From a virus: DNA of 64,000 bases. A model generated the notes under the pieces. That model saw only the letters and a list, made by a program, of their open reading frames with translations. It did no database searches and was not told the DNA's origin. The stretch spans positions 1 to 64,000 of the IMG/VR virus record IMGVR_UViG_3300022226_000002. One strand, given 5' to 3'. The position numbers and the translations under genes were made by a program. Below are positions 17,393 through 24,943 of this stretch, piece after piece. The stretch's first letter is position 1, and each line of letters starts with the position of its first letter.

Positions 17393-17844
17393 TCAGTATG
17401 TTTCAAATGAGAAAAACCGCCCATCATGGTGAGGTCGCCATTCATCCTGTCGTACTCGTCACTTAAACCCTTGGTTATCGTCTGTGGCGGAAGCTCCTCG
17501 CCTACCACAAACCAGTCGATATCAATTCCATGAGCGTCACGCATCCGAAACACAATCTCTGAATACAGCCTGCTCCCGTGGAGGCAAAAGCTGCGCCATG
17601 CCGTCTTTGCTTCCAGGTCCACTCTTTCAGTCATCGGCTGTCCGCCAAACGTGACTGAGTGCAAGCTGGCATCCGACCTCGTCCGAATAACCCAACTGTA
17701 CCCACCGCTCTTGATGGTGAATTCCGACTCCCAGGGATCCGGACGTTCAAAGCCGAGCGCCTTCAAGGGGCGAACTAACGGTGCCAGAAGCACACCTAAC
17801 AAGGCACCCCGGCGCGTCATCGTAAAGCGATCTGCTTCCATCAT
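17356..17844 (-). CDS. Terminase-adjacent protein with twin-arginine-like start
   Basis: 162 residues from the ATG at 17844, which overlaps the terminase stop (TAATG); the longer frame begins with TTG. The N-terminus reads TMTRRGALLGVLLAPLVRPL, resembling a Tat signal (RR followed by a short hydrophobic run), but the run is short and the rest is soluble, with SGGYSWVIRTRSDAS and LHGSRLYSEIVFRM strands. Such a leader in a phage head-gene cluster is odd. Its last dozen codons lie inside the tRNA. No family named. Confidence 0.65.
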   Translation of the reverse strand: MMEADRFTMTRRGALLGVLLAPLVRPLKALGFERPDPWESEFTIKSGGYSWVIRTRSDASLHSVTFGGQPMTERVDLEAKTAWRSFCLHGSRLYSEIVFRMRDAHGIDIDWFVVGEELPPQTITKGLSDEYDRMNGDLTMMGGFSHLKHTEAAGEAGPRSLS

Positions 17845-19748
17845 TACCAGCCAACCACGTCTCGAATTCCCCAATCAGGACCACCGGATTTGACTCTTCT
17901 TCGTTCCTGCTGCTCCCGCCATAGAAAACTCCCATACTCAGGAGTTTGCCCAGTTTCTTCGCTCGTGTCAATCTTGTTTACCGCATTGTCGGTGTTAAAC
18001 ACCAGCCAACAGCCAGCTGAAGATATGGCCCGATCTCCATGGTTCTTCTCGGTCGCTCCCTTGTTTTTCGTCGGCGCATGAATGATTTTGTCACCGTCCC
18101 ACTCGTATTCACCGCACTCAGTTATCATTTCTGCCGACCGCGGAATGTACCGCCCTGTTTCCATCGCCAAGGCCATTTGCTCGAACATATCGGCCTTGTC
18201 GGGGTCTCGGCACGGCCAGCCGGGCTTGCGGCTTTTCTTCTGCGAGCCCAACTGCGTTACGTCCCGGAAGAATACGTTGCCGTAGTAGAGGACTTCCATG
18301 ACTTCCTTGGCGAAACCGCTGGACACCCCGGAATCTTCCCATCCCAACAAGGCTTTTCGCAGCCATAGGCATATCCCGACCACCCGGCGAGCGAACGGTC
18401 GCGGCTCGAGCCCCTTGATGGCGTATTCCACCACCTGCTCCCCAGTTCGGTCATCCAGCGCCGACAGCACTGAATTAGAGGAATAGGCACCCACACCACC
18501 CGAAGCAATGTCGCAGCCCACCGTGAACGGACCCAGCGGTGGAGCATTGTCGATGCCCGGCCTGAACCACAGTTTCAGCGGCCCATCGTCGCGAGGAATC
18601 AGACCCTGGAGCTTGAGCGTTTCCGAGTCAAAGACTGGCGTTCCTTGCCACACTGGGGGCTTGCAGTGTTGGCGTTTCACGCGATCTAACAGGTCTGCAG
18701 AAAACACCTTACCGACAGCCCCTCGCGGATCCATGTCAAGTTCGCGGGCAATGTATCGTGGAGTGGCACCGGGCTGAAGACGATGGGCGTTGTACCAGGG
18801 ACTCAAGACCCGGCCTTCCATCTTGTGGCCGCGACGTTCGATCGACTTCAACTCTCGCTGGTGGGACGCAATGTATTCATCAACTTCGTCCTGTTCTTCG
18901 GGCTTCAGCGCCTTGGCCACACCGTCATTCACGACATAGCTCAACCGCGAATGCAGCGGATTGTCCTTCCAGTCAAGCGTATACACTCGCGAGTTGTCAG
19001 GGTCTGTCGCCGACTCAAAGAATACGCCCGAATCGACACCGAACGTCGACACAAGAAATACTGCATTAGAAACATGGGATACTGAGCTGAGTACCTTGAA
19101 ATCGCGATTGGCCGCGATGAACTCTTCACTACCCGGCTCATCGAAGCAGAATAGGCTGGTCCTTCCTCCACGGGCCACATCGCTCGTTGCCGCGTAACCG
19201 CTCCACCCTGATCCGTTCGGCAGGCGGATCACATGCTCCGTCATGTTCCGCTCGTATCCGTCCGGAAGCATCCAGACAGGCAACCCGTCCAACATTGCCG
19301 CAATCTTGAACAAAATCGCACTGTCATCGACACGGCTATCAACAAGTTGCTCATTTCTCGTCACAAGCCCAACCGTGAATCCAGGCTCTTTCAGGGCGCG
19401 GCGAATGGTAACTGCCATGTAGGCAGCAGTTCCACCTTGAGCCCTGCTTTTTTTCAACGTCAGCGAAACAGGCTGCTCCGTGTGCATCGCCTCTTCGATC
19501 GTCTCGTCCATCGCCAGAATCACTGGCTCTTGATGCGGCCACAAGCAAAAAGGCTTCCTCTTAATCTTGGCCCGAGGCTCATGCACCCAGAGGAACGCCG
19601 CACAGAAGAACAGAACATCTTCCATGGCGGCCTGATACAAGGCATCCCTGAATCGGATGTCCGTCAATGCCCGCTCGCGGCAGCGAATGCGCCACTTCAG
19701 ATTGGCGATCGGGTCTTTCGGAACCAAATCATAAAAAGGAGCGACCAT
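17844..19748 (-). CDS. terL: Terminase large subunit
   Basis: 634 residues. ATPase: LTLKKSRAQGGTAAY at 97-110 is the phage-type Walker A (K-x-R-x-Q-G-x-T) and SLFCFDEPGSEEF at 198-210 is Walker B with catalytic Glu; FLVSTFG near 231-237 is motif III. Nuclease: FTVGCDIASGG at about 409-418 carries the first catalytic Asp, with further acids at WEDSG and KADMFEQMA. It packages DNA into the prohead through the portal. The start codon lies inside a terminator-like hairpin (see the 19733-19772 entry). Confidence 0.92.
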   Translation of the reverse strand: MVAPFYDLVPKDPIANLKWRIRCRERALTDIRFRDALYQAAMEDVLFFCAAFLWVHEPRAKIKRKPFCLWPHQEPVILAMDETIEEAMHTEQPVSLTLKKSRAQGGTAAYMAVTIRRALKEPGFTVGLVTRNEQLVDSRVDDSAILFKIAAMLDGLPVWMLPDGYERNMTEHVIRLPNGSGWSGYAATSDVARGGRTSLFCFDEPGSEEFIAANRDFKVLSSVSHVSNAVFLVSTFGVDSGVFFESATDPDNSRVYTLDWKDNPLHSRLSYVVNDGVAKALKPEEQDEVDEYIASHQRELKSIERRGHKMEGRVLSPWYNAHRLQPGATPRYIARELDMDPRGAVGKVFSADLLDRVKRQHCKPPVWQGTPVFDSETLKLQGLIPRDDGPLKLWFRPGIDNAPPLGPFTVGCDIASGGVGAYSSNSVLSALDDRTGEQVVEYAIKGLEPRPFARRVVGICLWLRKALLGWEDSGVSSGFAKEVMEVLYYGNVFFRDVTQLGSQKKSRKPGWPCRDPDKADMFEQMALAMETGRYIPRSAEMITECGEYEWDGDKIIHAPTKNKGATEKNHGDRAISSAGCWLVFNTDNAVNKIDTSEETGQTPEYGSFLWREQQERRRVKSGGPDWGIRDVVGW

Positions 19749-19772
19749 ACAGGAATTGTGCTGTATGGTCGC
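19733..19772 (-). promoter_or_regulatory. Terminator-like hairpin containing the terL start codon
   Basis: Minus transcript: 11-base arm GCGACCATACA, loop of ten bases, perfect complementary arm, then TCCTTTTT. The terL ATG is in the 3' arm, so when folded the start is sequestered, and the following U run makes the element look like an intrinsic terminator inside the first codons. No clear Shine-Dalgarno precedes the ATG. It could couple terminase synthesis to translation, antitermination or an RNA-binding protein. Confidence 0.65.
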
Positions 19773-19916
19773 TCACTGGTCAATTCACTCGTGCTTCTGA
19801 CAAGAGGCCATTCGGTATCATCTTTTTTATCGACCAGAAGCACAAGTCACATTGCCACAATCACGACCACGGTCGGTATCAGGTCGGCTGTCGAACGGGC
19901 AACGTTCCCATCGGCA
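19749..19916. other. Intergenic region with bipartite motif copies
   Basis: Between terL and the IS110-like gene. No open frame of note. It carries the 5' arm of the hairpin and three copies of the GGCGAC-type/TGATACCGA motif (boxes at 19812, 19873 and 19911). No sigma70-like promoter convinced me. Confidence 0.6.
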
Positions 19917-21161
19917 TCATTCACGCACTCGCCGTGGCACACCTTCTTGGTCGGCATCAAGAGGGTAATCGTGCCACCGATTCCACAAATCCCGAACAAA
20001 CCGTTTCGCCGCCAGCAATTGAGCATGCCGATGAGGGTGAAGGGCGACCTCTCCCGTTCCCTTGCAGTTCTGGCATTTCTTCCGGCCAACCTTTCCCGTG
20101 CCCTCGCACTTCCCGCAGATCCACCACTCGGGATGAGTTTCACGAGTCCGCTGCTTGGCCTCGTCGTAGCGTTTGCGGTAAGGACCCTCACCATTCTGCC
20201 GAACAATGTTCTCCTTCAGCTGCTGCATCGTGGCGTGCCGCTGAGGACTGTAGCCCGCCTCCTCCCAGTCCTCCGAGGTCAGTCCTTTCTCCAGCCTCCA
20301 GCGACTCGGCATCATCGTCTTGCCGTCCTTTGTGATCGGCGCACCGAACATCCGCCTCCACAGCTTTGCAGGATTTGGGTAATTGAAGAGATTGCCCGCT
20401 TCACCAATAATCGTCGCCAACATGCCAAGGCTGATGCCGCGAGTTTCTGGTTCATTGAACCACGGAGCGACCGGCAGTTGTCCCGCCAAACGAACCATCT
20501 CGTCCATCAACCCATTTTCGTAATCGGCCCATGCCTTGCGGGAAATCTTAGAAACACGGACGACCCCAGCGACACGCGTGCGTTCGGTATCAACGCGCGA
20601 GTCGTCGCCAGAATCGTCCGCAGTAGCACGTGGGTGCTCGGCATCAGCGATCTCGTCGCCTTCGCCCTGGACACTGTCACCATCGCAATCAGGTGAAGAC
20701 TCGTCCTCAGCGGCAAAGTCCACATCGGCATCATCGGTAGCAACGCCACTGTCTATCTCTTTGATCAGCTTCCCCGCCTTCTTCCACAGCTTCTCCCGCT
20801 CGGCTTCCGAGGGAAGTCCCGTGTGAAAACCGCACGCATTCCAGGCAACGAATGCGGTGATAGCGTTTTCTCCGCGGACGCTTTGCTTTAATGCAAAACG
20901 ACGCTGGCGTTCCAGGGATTGGAGGGAGCGGCAGAGTGAGTCCACAAATCCATCCTCGGAATCATGCTTCAACTCACCACTCTGCCGCACCTCCTGGGCA
21001 CCTGAAACTTCGGCAACAGGGCTGGCTTCGCCATTCCCATCTCCATTGGCACGTGCGTGGTCGGTATCAACGCGCGCGTCGCCATTGCCAGCACGTAGAA
21101 TCTCGGTATCAGACTCTCTGTCGCCAGCTCTTTTCTTGATTTGCCGTTTCTTGGTAGACAT
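19917..21161 (-). CDS. IS110-like C-terminal domain protein with zinc ribbon
   Basis: 414 residues. Residues 1-190 are acidic, low-complexity and hold several of the repeat motifs; a helical segment lies at about 72-137. Residues 240-275 (GISLGMLATIIGEAGNLFNYPNPAKLWRR) look like the helix-hairpin-helix of the IS110/IS116 transposase C-terminal domain. A CGKCEGTGKVGRKKCQNC zinc-binding pair of CxxCxGxG motifs is at about 350-370. No RuvC-like DEDD catalytic half is visible. Similar proteins beside phage terminases are often annotated as transposase; a DNA-binding role, even a small-terminase-like one, is possible but unproven. Confidence 0.6.
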   Translation of the reverse strand: MSTKKRQIKKRAGDRESDTEILRAGNGDARVDTDHARANGDGNGEASPVAEVSGAQEVRQSGELKHDSEDGFVDSLCRSLQSLERQRRFALKQSVRGENAITAFVAWNACGFHTGLPSEAEREKLWKKAGKLIKEIDSGVATDDADVDFAAEDESSPDCDGDSVQGEGDEIADAEHPRATADDSGDDSRVDTERTRVAGVVRVSKISRKAWADYENGLMDEMVRLAGQLPVAPWFNEPETRGISLGMLATIIGEAGNLFNYPNPAKLWRRMFGAPITKDGKTMMPSRWRLEKGLTSEDWEEAGYSPQRHATMQQLKENIVRQNGEGPYRKRYDEAKQRTRETHPEWWICGKCEGTGKVGRKKCQNCKGTGEVALHPHRHAQLLAAKRFVRDLWNRWHDYPLDADQEGVPRRVRE

Positions 21162-21293
21162 CTCTTTCTCCTTAGCATGGGCTCTGTCGGTAACAACGAT
21201 GATCTCGCTTCGGGCACGGCAACCTCCCTCTCGGCATCAGGGTTCGGGTCGCCATGCGTGACACAAAGGAAGTCGGTTACATTCGGGCCGTCG
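21162..21293. other. Intergenic spacer with three motif copies
   Basis: 132 bases between the IS110-like gene and its upstream neighbour, containing motif boxes at 21187, 21231 and 21273. A second frame reads through with the same peptide-like pattern (HGDPNPDAE), but in a different frame from the gene, which indicates repetition at the DNA level rather than of a protein module. Confidence 0.55.
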
Positions 21294-21821
21294 TCACGCA
21301 GCATCTCGTCCTAACTGTTTCGCAATCTTCTTGAACATCGCCTCAACCTCACGTTCTTTCAGACACTCCCGGACAGTACCTCCCTTTTTCGTGGAACAAG
21401 CCTTATAGCATTCGCGACACAAAGCCGCGTTGAACACCGAACCCGCCGCCTTCTCATCTTCCGCCTCTGCGAATGCAGGCAAGTCTTCCTTGTCGATGTC
21501 TCCCAGCAGCCAACCTGAAATCGTGTGCTCGAATACCGATTTCCGATACACAGACTCGGCCACATCACCCAAGGCTGAAGACGCACCAACCTTCCCTGGC
21601 CCGCCATAACCACCGTTGGCCTTTCGCATCTTTCGGTTGGAAACATGCCGAGCGAAATGTATTTGCTCACGCAAGGCACGATCGACCAATTCAGCAATCC
21701 ATTCCGGTAACTGCGGGATTTTCAGGCGACGCTTCACCGCCGACATCGCGCCTTCAATGTCGTCAATGTGTCGCATGGCACATTCCTGACACGCTCGCAA
21801 GACTCGTTCTTCTAAAGCCAT
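21294..21821 (-). CDS. Hypothetical protein with four-cysteine pattern
   Basis: 175 residues from the ATG at 21821 with a strong GGAGGAATGAA site. Helical N-terminus with CQECAMRHIDDIEGAMSAVKRRLKIPQLP; a later AALCRECYKACSTKKGGT may form a zinc site with it. A central LREQIHFARHVSNRKMRKANGGYGG is basic. Could be a small DNA-binding regulator or packaging accessory. No named family. Confidence 0.6.
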   Translation of the reverse strand: MALEERVLRACQECAMRHIDDIEGAMSAVKRRLKIPQLPEWIAELVDRALREQIHFARHVSNRKMRKANGGYGGPGKVGASSALGDVAESVYRKSVFEHTISGWLLGDIDKEDLPAFAEAEDEKAAGSVFNAALCRECYKACSTKKGGTVRECLKEREVEAMFKKIAKQLGRDAA

Positions 21822-21960
21822 TTCATTCCTCCGTGGAAGACAACTGCCCTTTCGGTAACACAACATTCCTCGTCACTTGACAGGTAGGTATTCGGTAACA
21901 CGAGATGCATCGTCATTTGGCGGCAGGAAAGAAACCGTAAACATCGGAGCTCTCGCCACC

Positions 21961-22050
21961 AAAAAAAACCGCCGAATCACCATGCGTTGGCTCCGGGAAA
22001 GAGGCGCACAGCAAAACGGCGGCTATGTATCTTTGAGCTTTCCCGGAGCC
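21961..22050 (-). promoter_or_regulatory. Interleaved stems (pseudoknot-like) followed by eight U
   Basis: Minus transcript order: arm A GGCTCCGGGAAAG, 15 bases, arm B CCGCCG, 15 bases, A' (perfect complement of A, 13 bp), 14 bases, B' CGGCGG, then TTTTTTTT. A:A' and B:B' cross, so either an H-type pseudoknot or two mutually exclusive helices (an attenuator) is possible; B:B' would place a GC stem directly before the U tract. It lies in the 270-base gap ahead of the 21294-21821 gene. Confidence 0.65.
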
Positions 22051-22092
22051 TCCAACGATGAATCTATCAGACTTGCGGTGCGGGGTCAATAC

Positions 22093-22392
22093 CTATCCTC
22101 GTTCCAGGGCCTCGCCCAAATCCATCTGCTTCAGCCGAGCCCGCAACGTGGACTCCCGAATTCCATACAAACTCGCCCAGGCCACAAGCGTTCGCCTCTG
22201 CCCCTTCCACTCCAGCCCGCACCGGCCACAGGACTGTGTGTGCCCGCTCCGCAAGTGGTCAAGCCTGACCGTAACCCTCTGGCCGCACTGGCACTTGCAC
22301 AAAAACTGGCGTTTAGACGCATGAGACTCGACCTCGAGAATCACTTCCAGGTCGCCGAAGGATGTGCCGGGAATGATATTTAGGCGTCTCAT
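22093..22392 (-). CDS. Zinc-ribbon plus helix-turn-helix DNA-binding protein
   Basis: 99 residues. GTSFGDLEVILEVESHASKRQFLCKCQCGQ followed by LRSGHTQSCGRCG matches the small CxCxCG..SxxTxSCGC module common in phage proteins often fused to AP2 or HNH domains. The remaining 30 residues (LVAWASLYGIRESTLRARLKQM) read as a helix-turn-helix. Likely a sequence-specific DNA binder or truncated homing endonuclease. First gene of the late leftward block; a regulator role would fit. Confidence 0.65.
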   Translation of the reverse strand: MRRLNIIPGTSFGDLEVILEVESHASKRQFLCKCQCGQRVTVRLDHLRSGHTQSCGRCGLEWKGQRRTLVAWASLYGIRESTLRARLKQMDLGEALERG

Positions 22393-22406
22393 CGCTAGGC
22401 TGCCAC

Positions 22407-22775
22407 TTAGGGGTCTGGAGGTTCGGGTGGGCCAGGAAATACGTTCTCAAAACAGGTCGCAGCATCGTTGTAGCGACTCTCAGCTAGAGCCCACCAAATA
22501 ATCGCCCAGTCGTAATCAGGTGGGTTCTCGTAGTAAGCGAGCAGCCCGTTGTGGTAGTAGGCGTTCCCCTCGTTGAGCTTCATGACGCCAACCACATATG
22601 TCTGAACCGTCTGTGGATCGACGGGCGGTGTCTGCTCTGCACACCTTTCTTCCGCCCAGCCTTTTTCAGCAACTGCTACCGATTCAGCATTGCGAGCGTA
22701 AATCCTTTGCTCATCGGCCAGTTCCTGGTCAGTCATTCCTAAGACACTAACAGCGGTCAGTAACAACCCAATCAT
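22407..22775 (-). CDS. Small exported protein
   Basis: 122 residues; hydrophobic N-terminus MIGLLLTAVSVLGMT resembling a short signal or anchor. The rest is acidic and aromatic (YYHNGLLAYYENPPDYDWAIIWWALAESRYND) with two cysteines and a PPEPPDP end. It shows the same overall plan as the protein at 33.6-34.0 kb (exported, many Tyr/Trp/Ala, paired NAAYYAW-like helices). The start overlaps the stop of the next gene upstream (ATGA). Confidence 0.55.
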   Translation of the reverse strand: MIGLLLTAVSVLGMTDQELADEQRIYARNAESVAVAEKGWAEERCAEQTPPVDPQTVQTYVVGVMKLNEGNAYYHNGLLAYYENPPDYDWAIIWWALAESRYNDAATCFENVFPGPPEPPDP

Positions 22776-23020
22776 GTCTCATCTCCTTTGGTATCGAACG
22801 TCACCTGGGGACTACCTTCAGTCAATTTCAGCAGTCGATTGACCTCTGCCCTCAGCCGCTCAATCTCGTCAGCCTGTGACTTCCACGCTTCGAGCAAAAG
22901 CAAACTGTCACGCCTACTTTTTTCGATCTCCGAGATACTGCCCCGGAGCAACTCAGTCAATTCTCCAGGACATGGAAACTTTGATCTGAGAGCTTGTTTT
23001 GCACGTTCAACTAGGTCCAT
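22772..23020 (-). CDS. Small coiled-coil protein
   Basis: 82 residues. EIEKSRRDSLLLLEAWKSQADEIERLRAEVNRLLKL is a clear coiled coil. It shares the IERLRAEN/V pattern with three other small genes nearby and with the 34.1 and 33.0 kb genes, so it belongs to a family of short scaffold-like helices duplicated in this genome. Role unknown. Confidence 0.6.
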   Translation of the reverse strand: MDLVERAKQALRSKFPCPGELTELLRGSISEIEKSRRDSLLLLEAWKSQADEIERLRAEVNRLLKLTEGSPQVTFDTKGDET

Positions 23021-23282
23021 CGCTCACCCTAATATCTCTAGTAGAGCCCTCGAAACCAGCGGGAAAAAACTTTCGGCTTTCCCACAACTCATTGTTCAGC
23101 CGCTCGATCTCTTTCTTCAGCCGCTTGATCTCAACAGCTTGACCGTCTGGCTTGTTGGCGAACCAGGTGACCTCCTCTTTCAGTTCTACGTTCTCAGCCC
23201 GCAGACGCTCGATCTCGTCGGCTGCTTCGTCGTACAAATCACGTTCAATCCCGGATCGCAGTCGCTCGGCCAAGTCACTCAT
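23007..23282 (-). CDS. Small coiled-coil protein
   Basis: 91 residues. ADEIERLRAENVELKEEVTWF and EIKRLKKEIERLNNELWESRKF form two coiled-coil segments around a short NKPDGQ turn. Overlaps both neighbours by a few bases. Same ADEIERLRAEN core as other genes in the region, suggesting local duplication. Confidence 0.6.
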   Translation of the reverse strand: MSDLAERLRSGIERDLYDEAADEIERLRAENVELKEEVTWFANKPDGQAVEIKRLKKEIERLNNELWESRKFFPAGFEGSTRDIRVSDGPS

Positions 23283-23464
23283 CGCTCACCTCCTCCCTGC
23301 CAACCAGCGGCGGCTGCATAGCCAACCAACACGGAAATCACGATGGCTGCAATCAGGTTGTATTCATGCTCAGTCACCCTAACAAACAACGACGACAAAC
23401 CAGCGGCACCGACAAAGGCAACCGCTCGACACGCAGCACGAAAAAACGACAGCCTGTTACTCAT
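23279..23464 (-). CDS. Small two-TM membrane protein
   Basis: 61 residues with hydrophobic stretches AVAFVGAAGLSSLFV at about 15-29 and NLIAAIVISVLVGYAAAAGW at about 36-55 and a basic N-terminus. Holin-like in size and topology, but it is not near the lysis group and has no diagnostic feature. Start and stop overlap its neighbours (ATGA pattern). Confidence 0.5.
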   Translation of the reverse strand: MSNRLSFFRAACRAVAFVGAAGLSSLFVRVTEHEYNLIAAIVISVLVGYAAAAGWQGGGER

Positions 23465-23666
23465 CGCTCACCTCCCTCACCAACCCCAGTGCTTGCTCTG
23501 CGATTTTTGCAAGAGTAGTAGGTGTCACACAAACCGCTGCACCAGTCCCGCCTTTTGATCGTGCAACTATGGCTGCAAGAGCAGCCCGCAGCCGCTCGAT
23601 CTCGGCATTGAGTCTCCGGATGTGTGCGATCTCGTGCTGTACCACCCGCGCCACTTCGTCACTCAT
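23457..23666 (-). CDS. Small coiled-coil protein
   Basis: 69 residues; HEIAHIRRLNAEIERLRAALAAIVARSKGG is a coiled coil, followed by VCVTPTTLAKIAEQALGL. Belongs with the neighbouring IERLRA-containing genes. Role unknown. Confidence 0.55.
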   Translation of the reverse strand: MSDEVARVVQHEIAHIRRLNAEIERLRAALAAIVARSKGGTGAAVCVTPTTLAKIAEQALGLVREVSDE

Positions 23667-23685
23667 CGCTCACCTCCTCGCTGAA

Positions 23686-23919
23686 TCAGGGCCGCGGTTC
23701 GGCCGGTTCGGCCGGTTCGGCCGGATCAGGAGGCCCTTCAGGGTCCACTCCAATCTCCGCCGTGTCGTCAACCGGATCTGGAGGACCTTCGGGATCATCT
23801 GGACGTTCGGGTTCGGCCGGGTCCACCGCGGCTGCCACGCTCTCCTCCAATTGCTCAAGCCTGTCCAGAACGTGCTCCAACTGAGATTCCAGTAGCAACA
23901 CCCTGTTAGCCAAAGTCAT
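23686..23919 (-). CDS. Coiled-coil protein with PAEP-repeat tail
   Basis: 77 residues using the ATG at 23919 (a GTG one codon earlier is possible). Residues 1-32 are a heptad coil (ANRVLLLESQLEHVLDRLEQLEESV); the remainder is acidic Pro-rich, with PEGPPDP twice and a PAEPAEPAEP end matching the direct repeat GGTTCGGCC in the DNA. Perhaps a spacer that anchors an envelope-associated oligomer. Confidence 0.55.
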   Translation of the reverse strand: MTLANRVLLLESQLEHVLDRLEQLEESVAAAVDPAEPERPDDPEGPPDPVDDTAEIGVDPEGPPDPAEPAEPAEPRP

Positions 23920-23956
23920 CACTGCTTGCTCCTTCTAAATACCTGTGAAACCACAA

Positions 23957-24319
23957 CTAACGTGAAGGCCGGGTAGCCCTCAGCTTCAGAATCGCCGCGC
24001 AGATAGCCAGAGCGGGAGTTTCGCCCTCAGAAACTGGAATGCAGTCTTCGGGCATGCTTACTGGGCGAACTTGCCACTTCGGGCAATAGTGATCAATCGT
24101 ATGAAAGTCAAACAGCCCCACCGCTTCCGCCGCCGCAAACGCTGCATTCAAATCCGTGCTTGGCTGGAACCTTTCTGGAATCGCAGATGTGCCATCCCGT
24201 GGATCAACGTAATACTCCACATCGCTGCCCAGGACTCGCTGCGTACAAATCAAACCAATCACACCTGCCACCGCACGATCCAACTCCACTCCCGCCTTGA
24301 TCTCAATGTCAGTTGTCAT
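23957..24319 (-). CDS. Phage ABA-sandwich domain protein
   Basis: 120 residues from the ATG at 24319, overlapping the upstream stop (TGATG). The order ELDRAVAGVIG, RFQPSTDLNAAFAAAEAVG, a beta hairpin, then ALAICAAILKLRAT is the alpha-beta-alpha sandwich family common in phage genomes (usually ..PSTD..AAw..v, then LAicraaL). Function of the family is unknown. Confidence 0.75.
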   Translation of the reverse strand: MTTDIEIKAGVELDRAVAGVIGLICTQRVLGSDVEYYVDPRDGTSAIPERFQPSTDLNAAFAAAEAVGLFDFHTIDHYCPKWQVRPVSMPEDCIPVSEGETPALAICAAILKLRATRPSR

Positions 24320-24783
24320 CACTCGCCTCGTGGAATGATCCTAAGTTGCTCCAGCCGCTTTACCTGCCACATTATCTCCTGTGGCTCGTCACCAACTCTC
24401 CTCGCTTCACGCCTGGCCTCTCTCGCTGCGTACTCTGCTGCGTCTTCATAATCCGGGTTGCAAGTTGCACTGACAGCGTTCAGCGCGCCGTACCATGACA
24501 ACTGCTCTCTGATAGAAGCGGAAATCTCTTCTGTCGAGCCAGTCGGTGTGACTTCGCTTTCAATGAACTCGCGAGACACTTCATCTTTCAGTTCGCGGGC
24601 TGCCTCGATCTCGCTCTCTGGCGCGCGCCCCTCTGCAACTGACCGCACTTTCCGAATCACTTCCCAGTTGCGTTGATCTGGTTCTCTACCAGAACTCATC
24701 CATCTATGTAGGGCGCGTACTGCGCAATCACAAGCAAACAACCGCAGGGCCATTTCCCTGCTCCGGTAGTGGTCCATAGTCAT
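24319..24783 (-). CDS. LRLFAC-type protein resembling planctomycete families
   Basis: 154 residues. ALRLFACDCAVRALHRW followed by EVIRKVRSVAEGRAPESEIEAARELKDEV and a tail of AEYAAREARREARR is the pattern of helical proteins I know mostly from Planctomycetes genomes (KLRLFACACCRR..., then Ala/Glu-rich repeats). Function unknown. Useful as a hint to the host. Start ATG overlaps the upstream stop (ATGA). Confidence 0.65.
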   Translation of the reverse strand: MTMDHYRSREMALRLFACDCAVRALHRWMSSGREPDQRNWEVIRKVRSVAEGRAPESEIEAARELKDEVSREFIESEVTPTGSTEEISASIREQLSWYGALNAVSATCNPDYEDAAEYAAREARREARRVGDEPQEIMWQVKRLEQLRIIPRGE

Positions 24784-24941
24784 TTCCCCAGCTCCCGTTT
24801 CGCGACCGCTTCCAGCCGCTGCCGAATCCAGGAACTTTCCTGAATGCCAGCCTTCTTCGCCGCGAGGCTAATCAGCTTCTTCAAAGACTCGTCGCTCCGA
24901 ATGTGGATGTGACTCGATTTCTGTGCTGTCTTCTTTGCCAT
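24780..24941 (-). CDS. Ribbon-helix-helix-like small DNA-binding protein
   Basis: 53 residues from the ATG at 24941 (GAGGTGACG ribosome site); the longer frame only reads the next gene's DNA. HIHIRSDESLKKLISLAAKKAGIQESSWIRQRLEAVAKREL has the strand then two helices of a ribbon-helix-helix domain. Probably binds DNA as a dimer and might autoregulate this small operon. Confidence 0.6.
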   Translation of the reverse strand: MAKKTAQKSSHIHIRSDESLKKLISLAAKKAGIQESSWIRQRLEAVAKRELGK

Positions 24942-24943
24942 CG

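Larger units (their letters stand above)
19812..21900 (-). repeat. Dispersed bipartite 23-bp motif, about 16 copies
   Basis: All on the minus strand: a GGCGAC-like box, a spacer, and TGATACCGA (variants TGATGCCGA, TGTTACCGA). The right box begins (plus coordinates) at 19812, 19873, 19911, 19951, 20306 (partial), 20584, 20638, 20725, 21010, 21061, 21103, 21187, 21231, 21273, 21852 and 21892. Ten copies have an 8-bp spacer, four have 10 and one has 11. Copies fall in intergenic DNA and inside the IS110-like gene, where they encode G-D-x3-D-[TA]-[DE]. I saw no similar run of them elsewhere in the window. Confidence 0.7.

Noticed and set aside
17845-17874. TTG start for the terminase-adjacent protein
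   Set aside because: ATG at 17844 overlaps the terminase stop and gives a compact signal-like start.
19812-21900. CRISPR array
   Set aside because: Repeat units are short, variable and at irregular distances; no spacer-repeat regularity and no cas genes.
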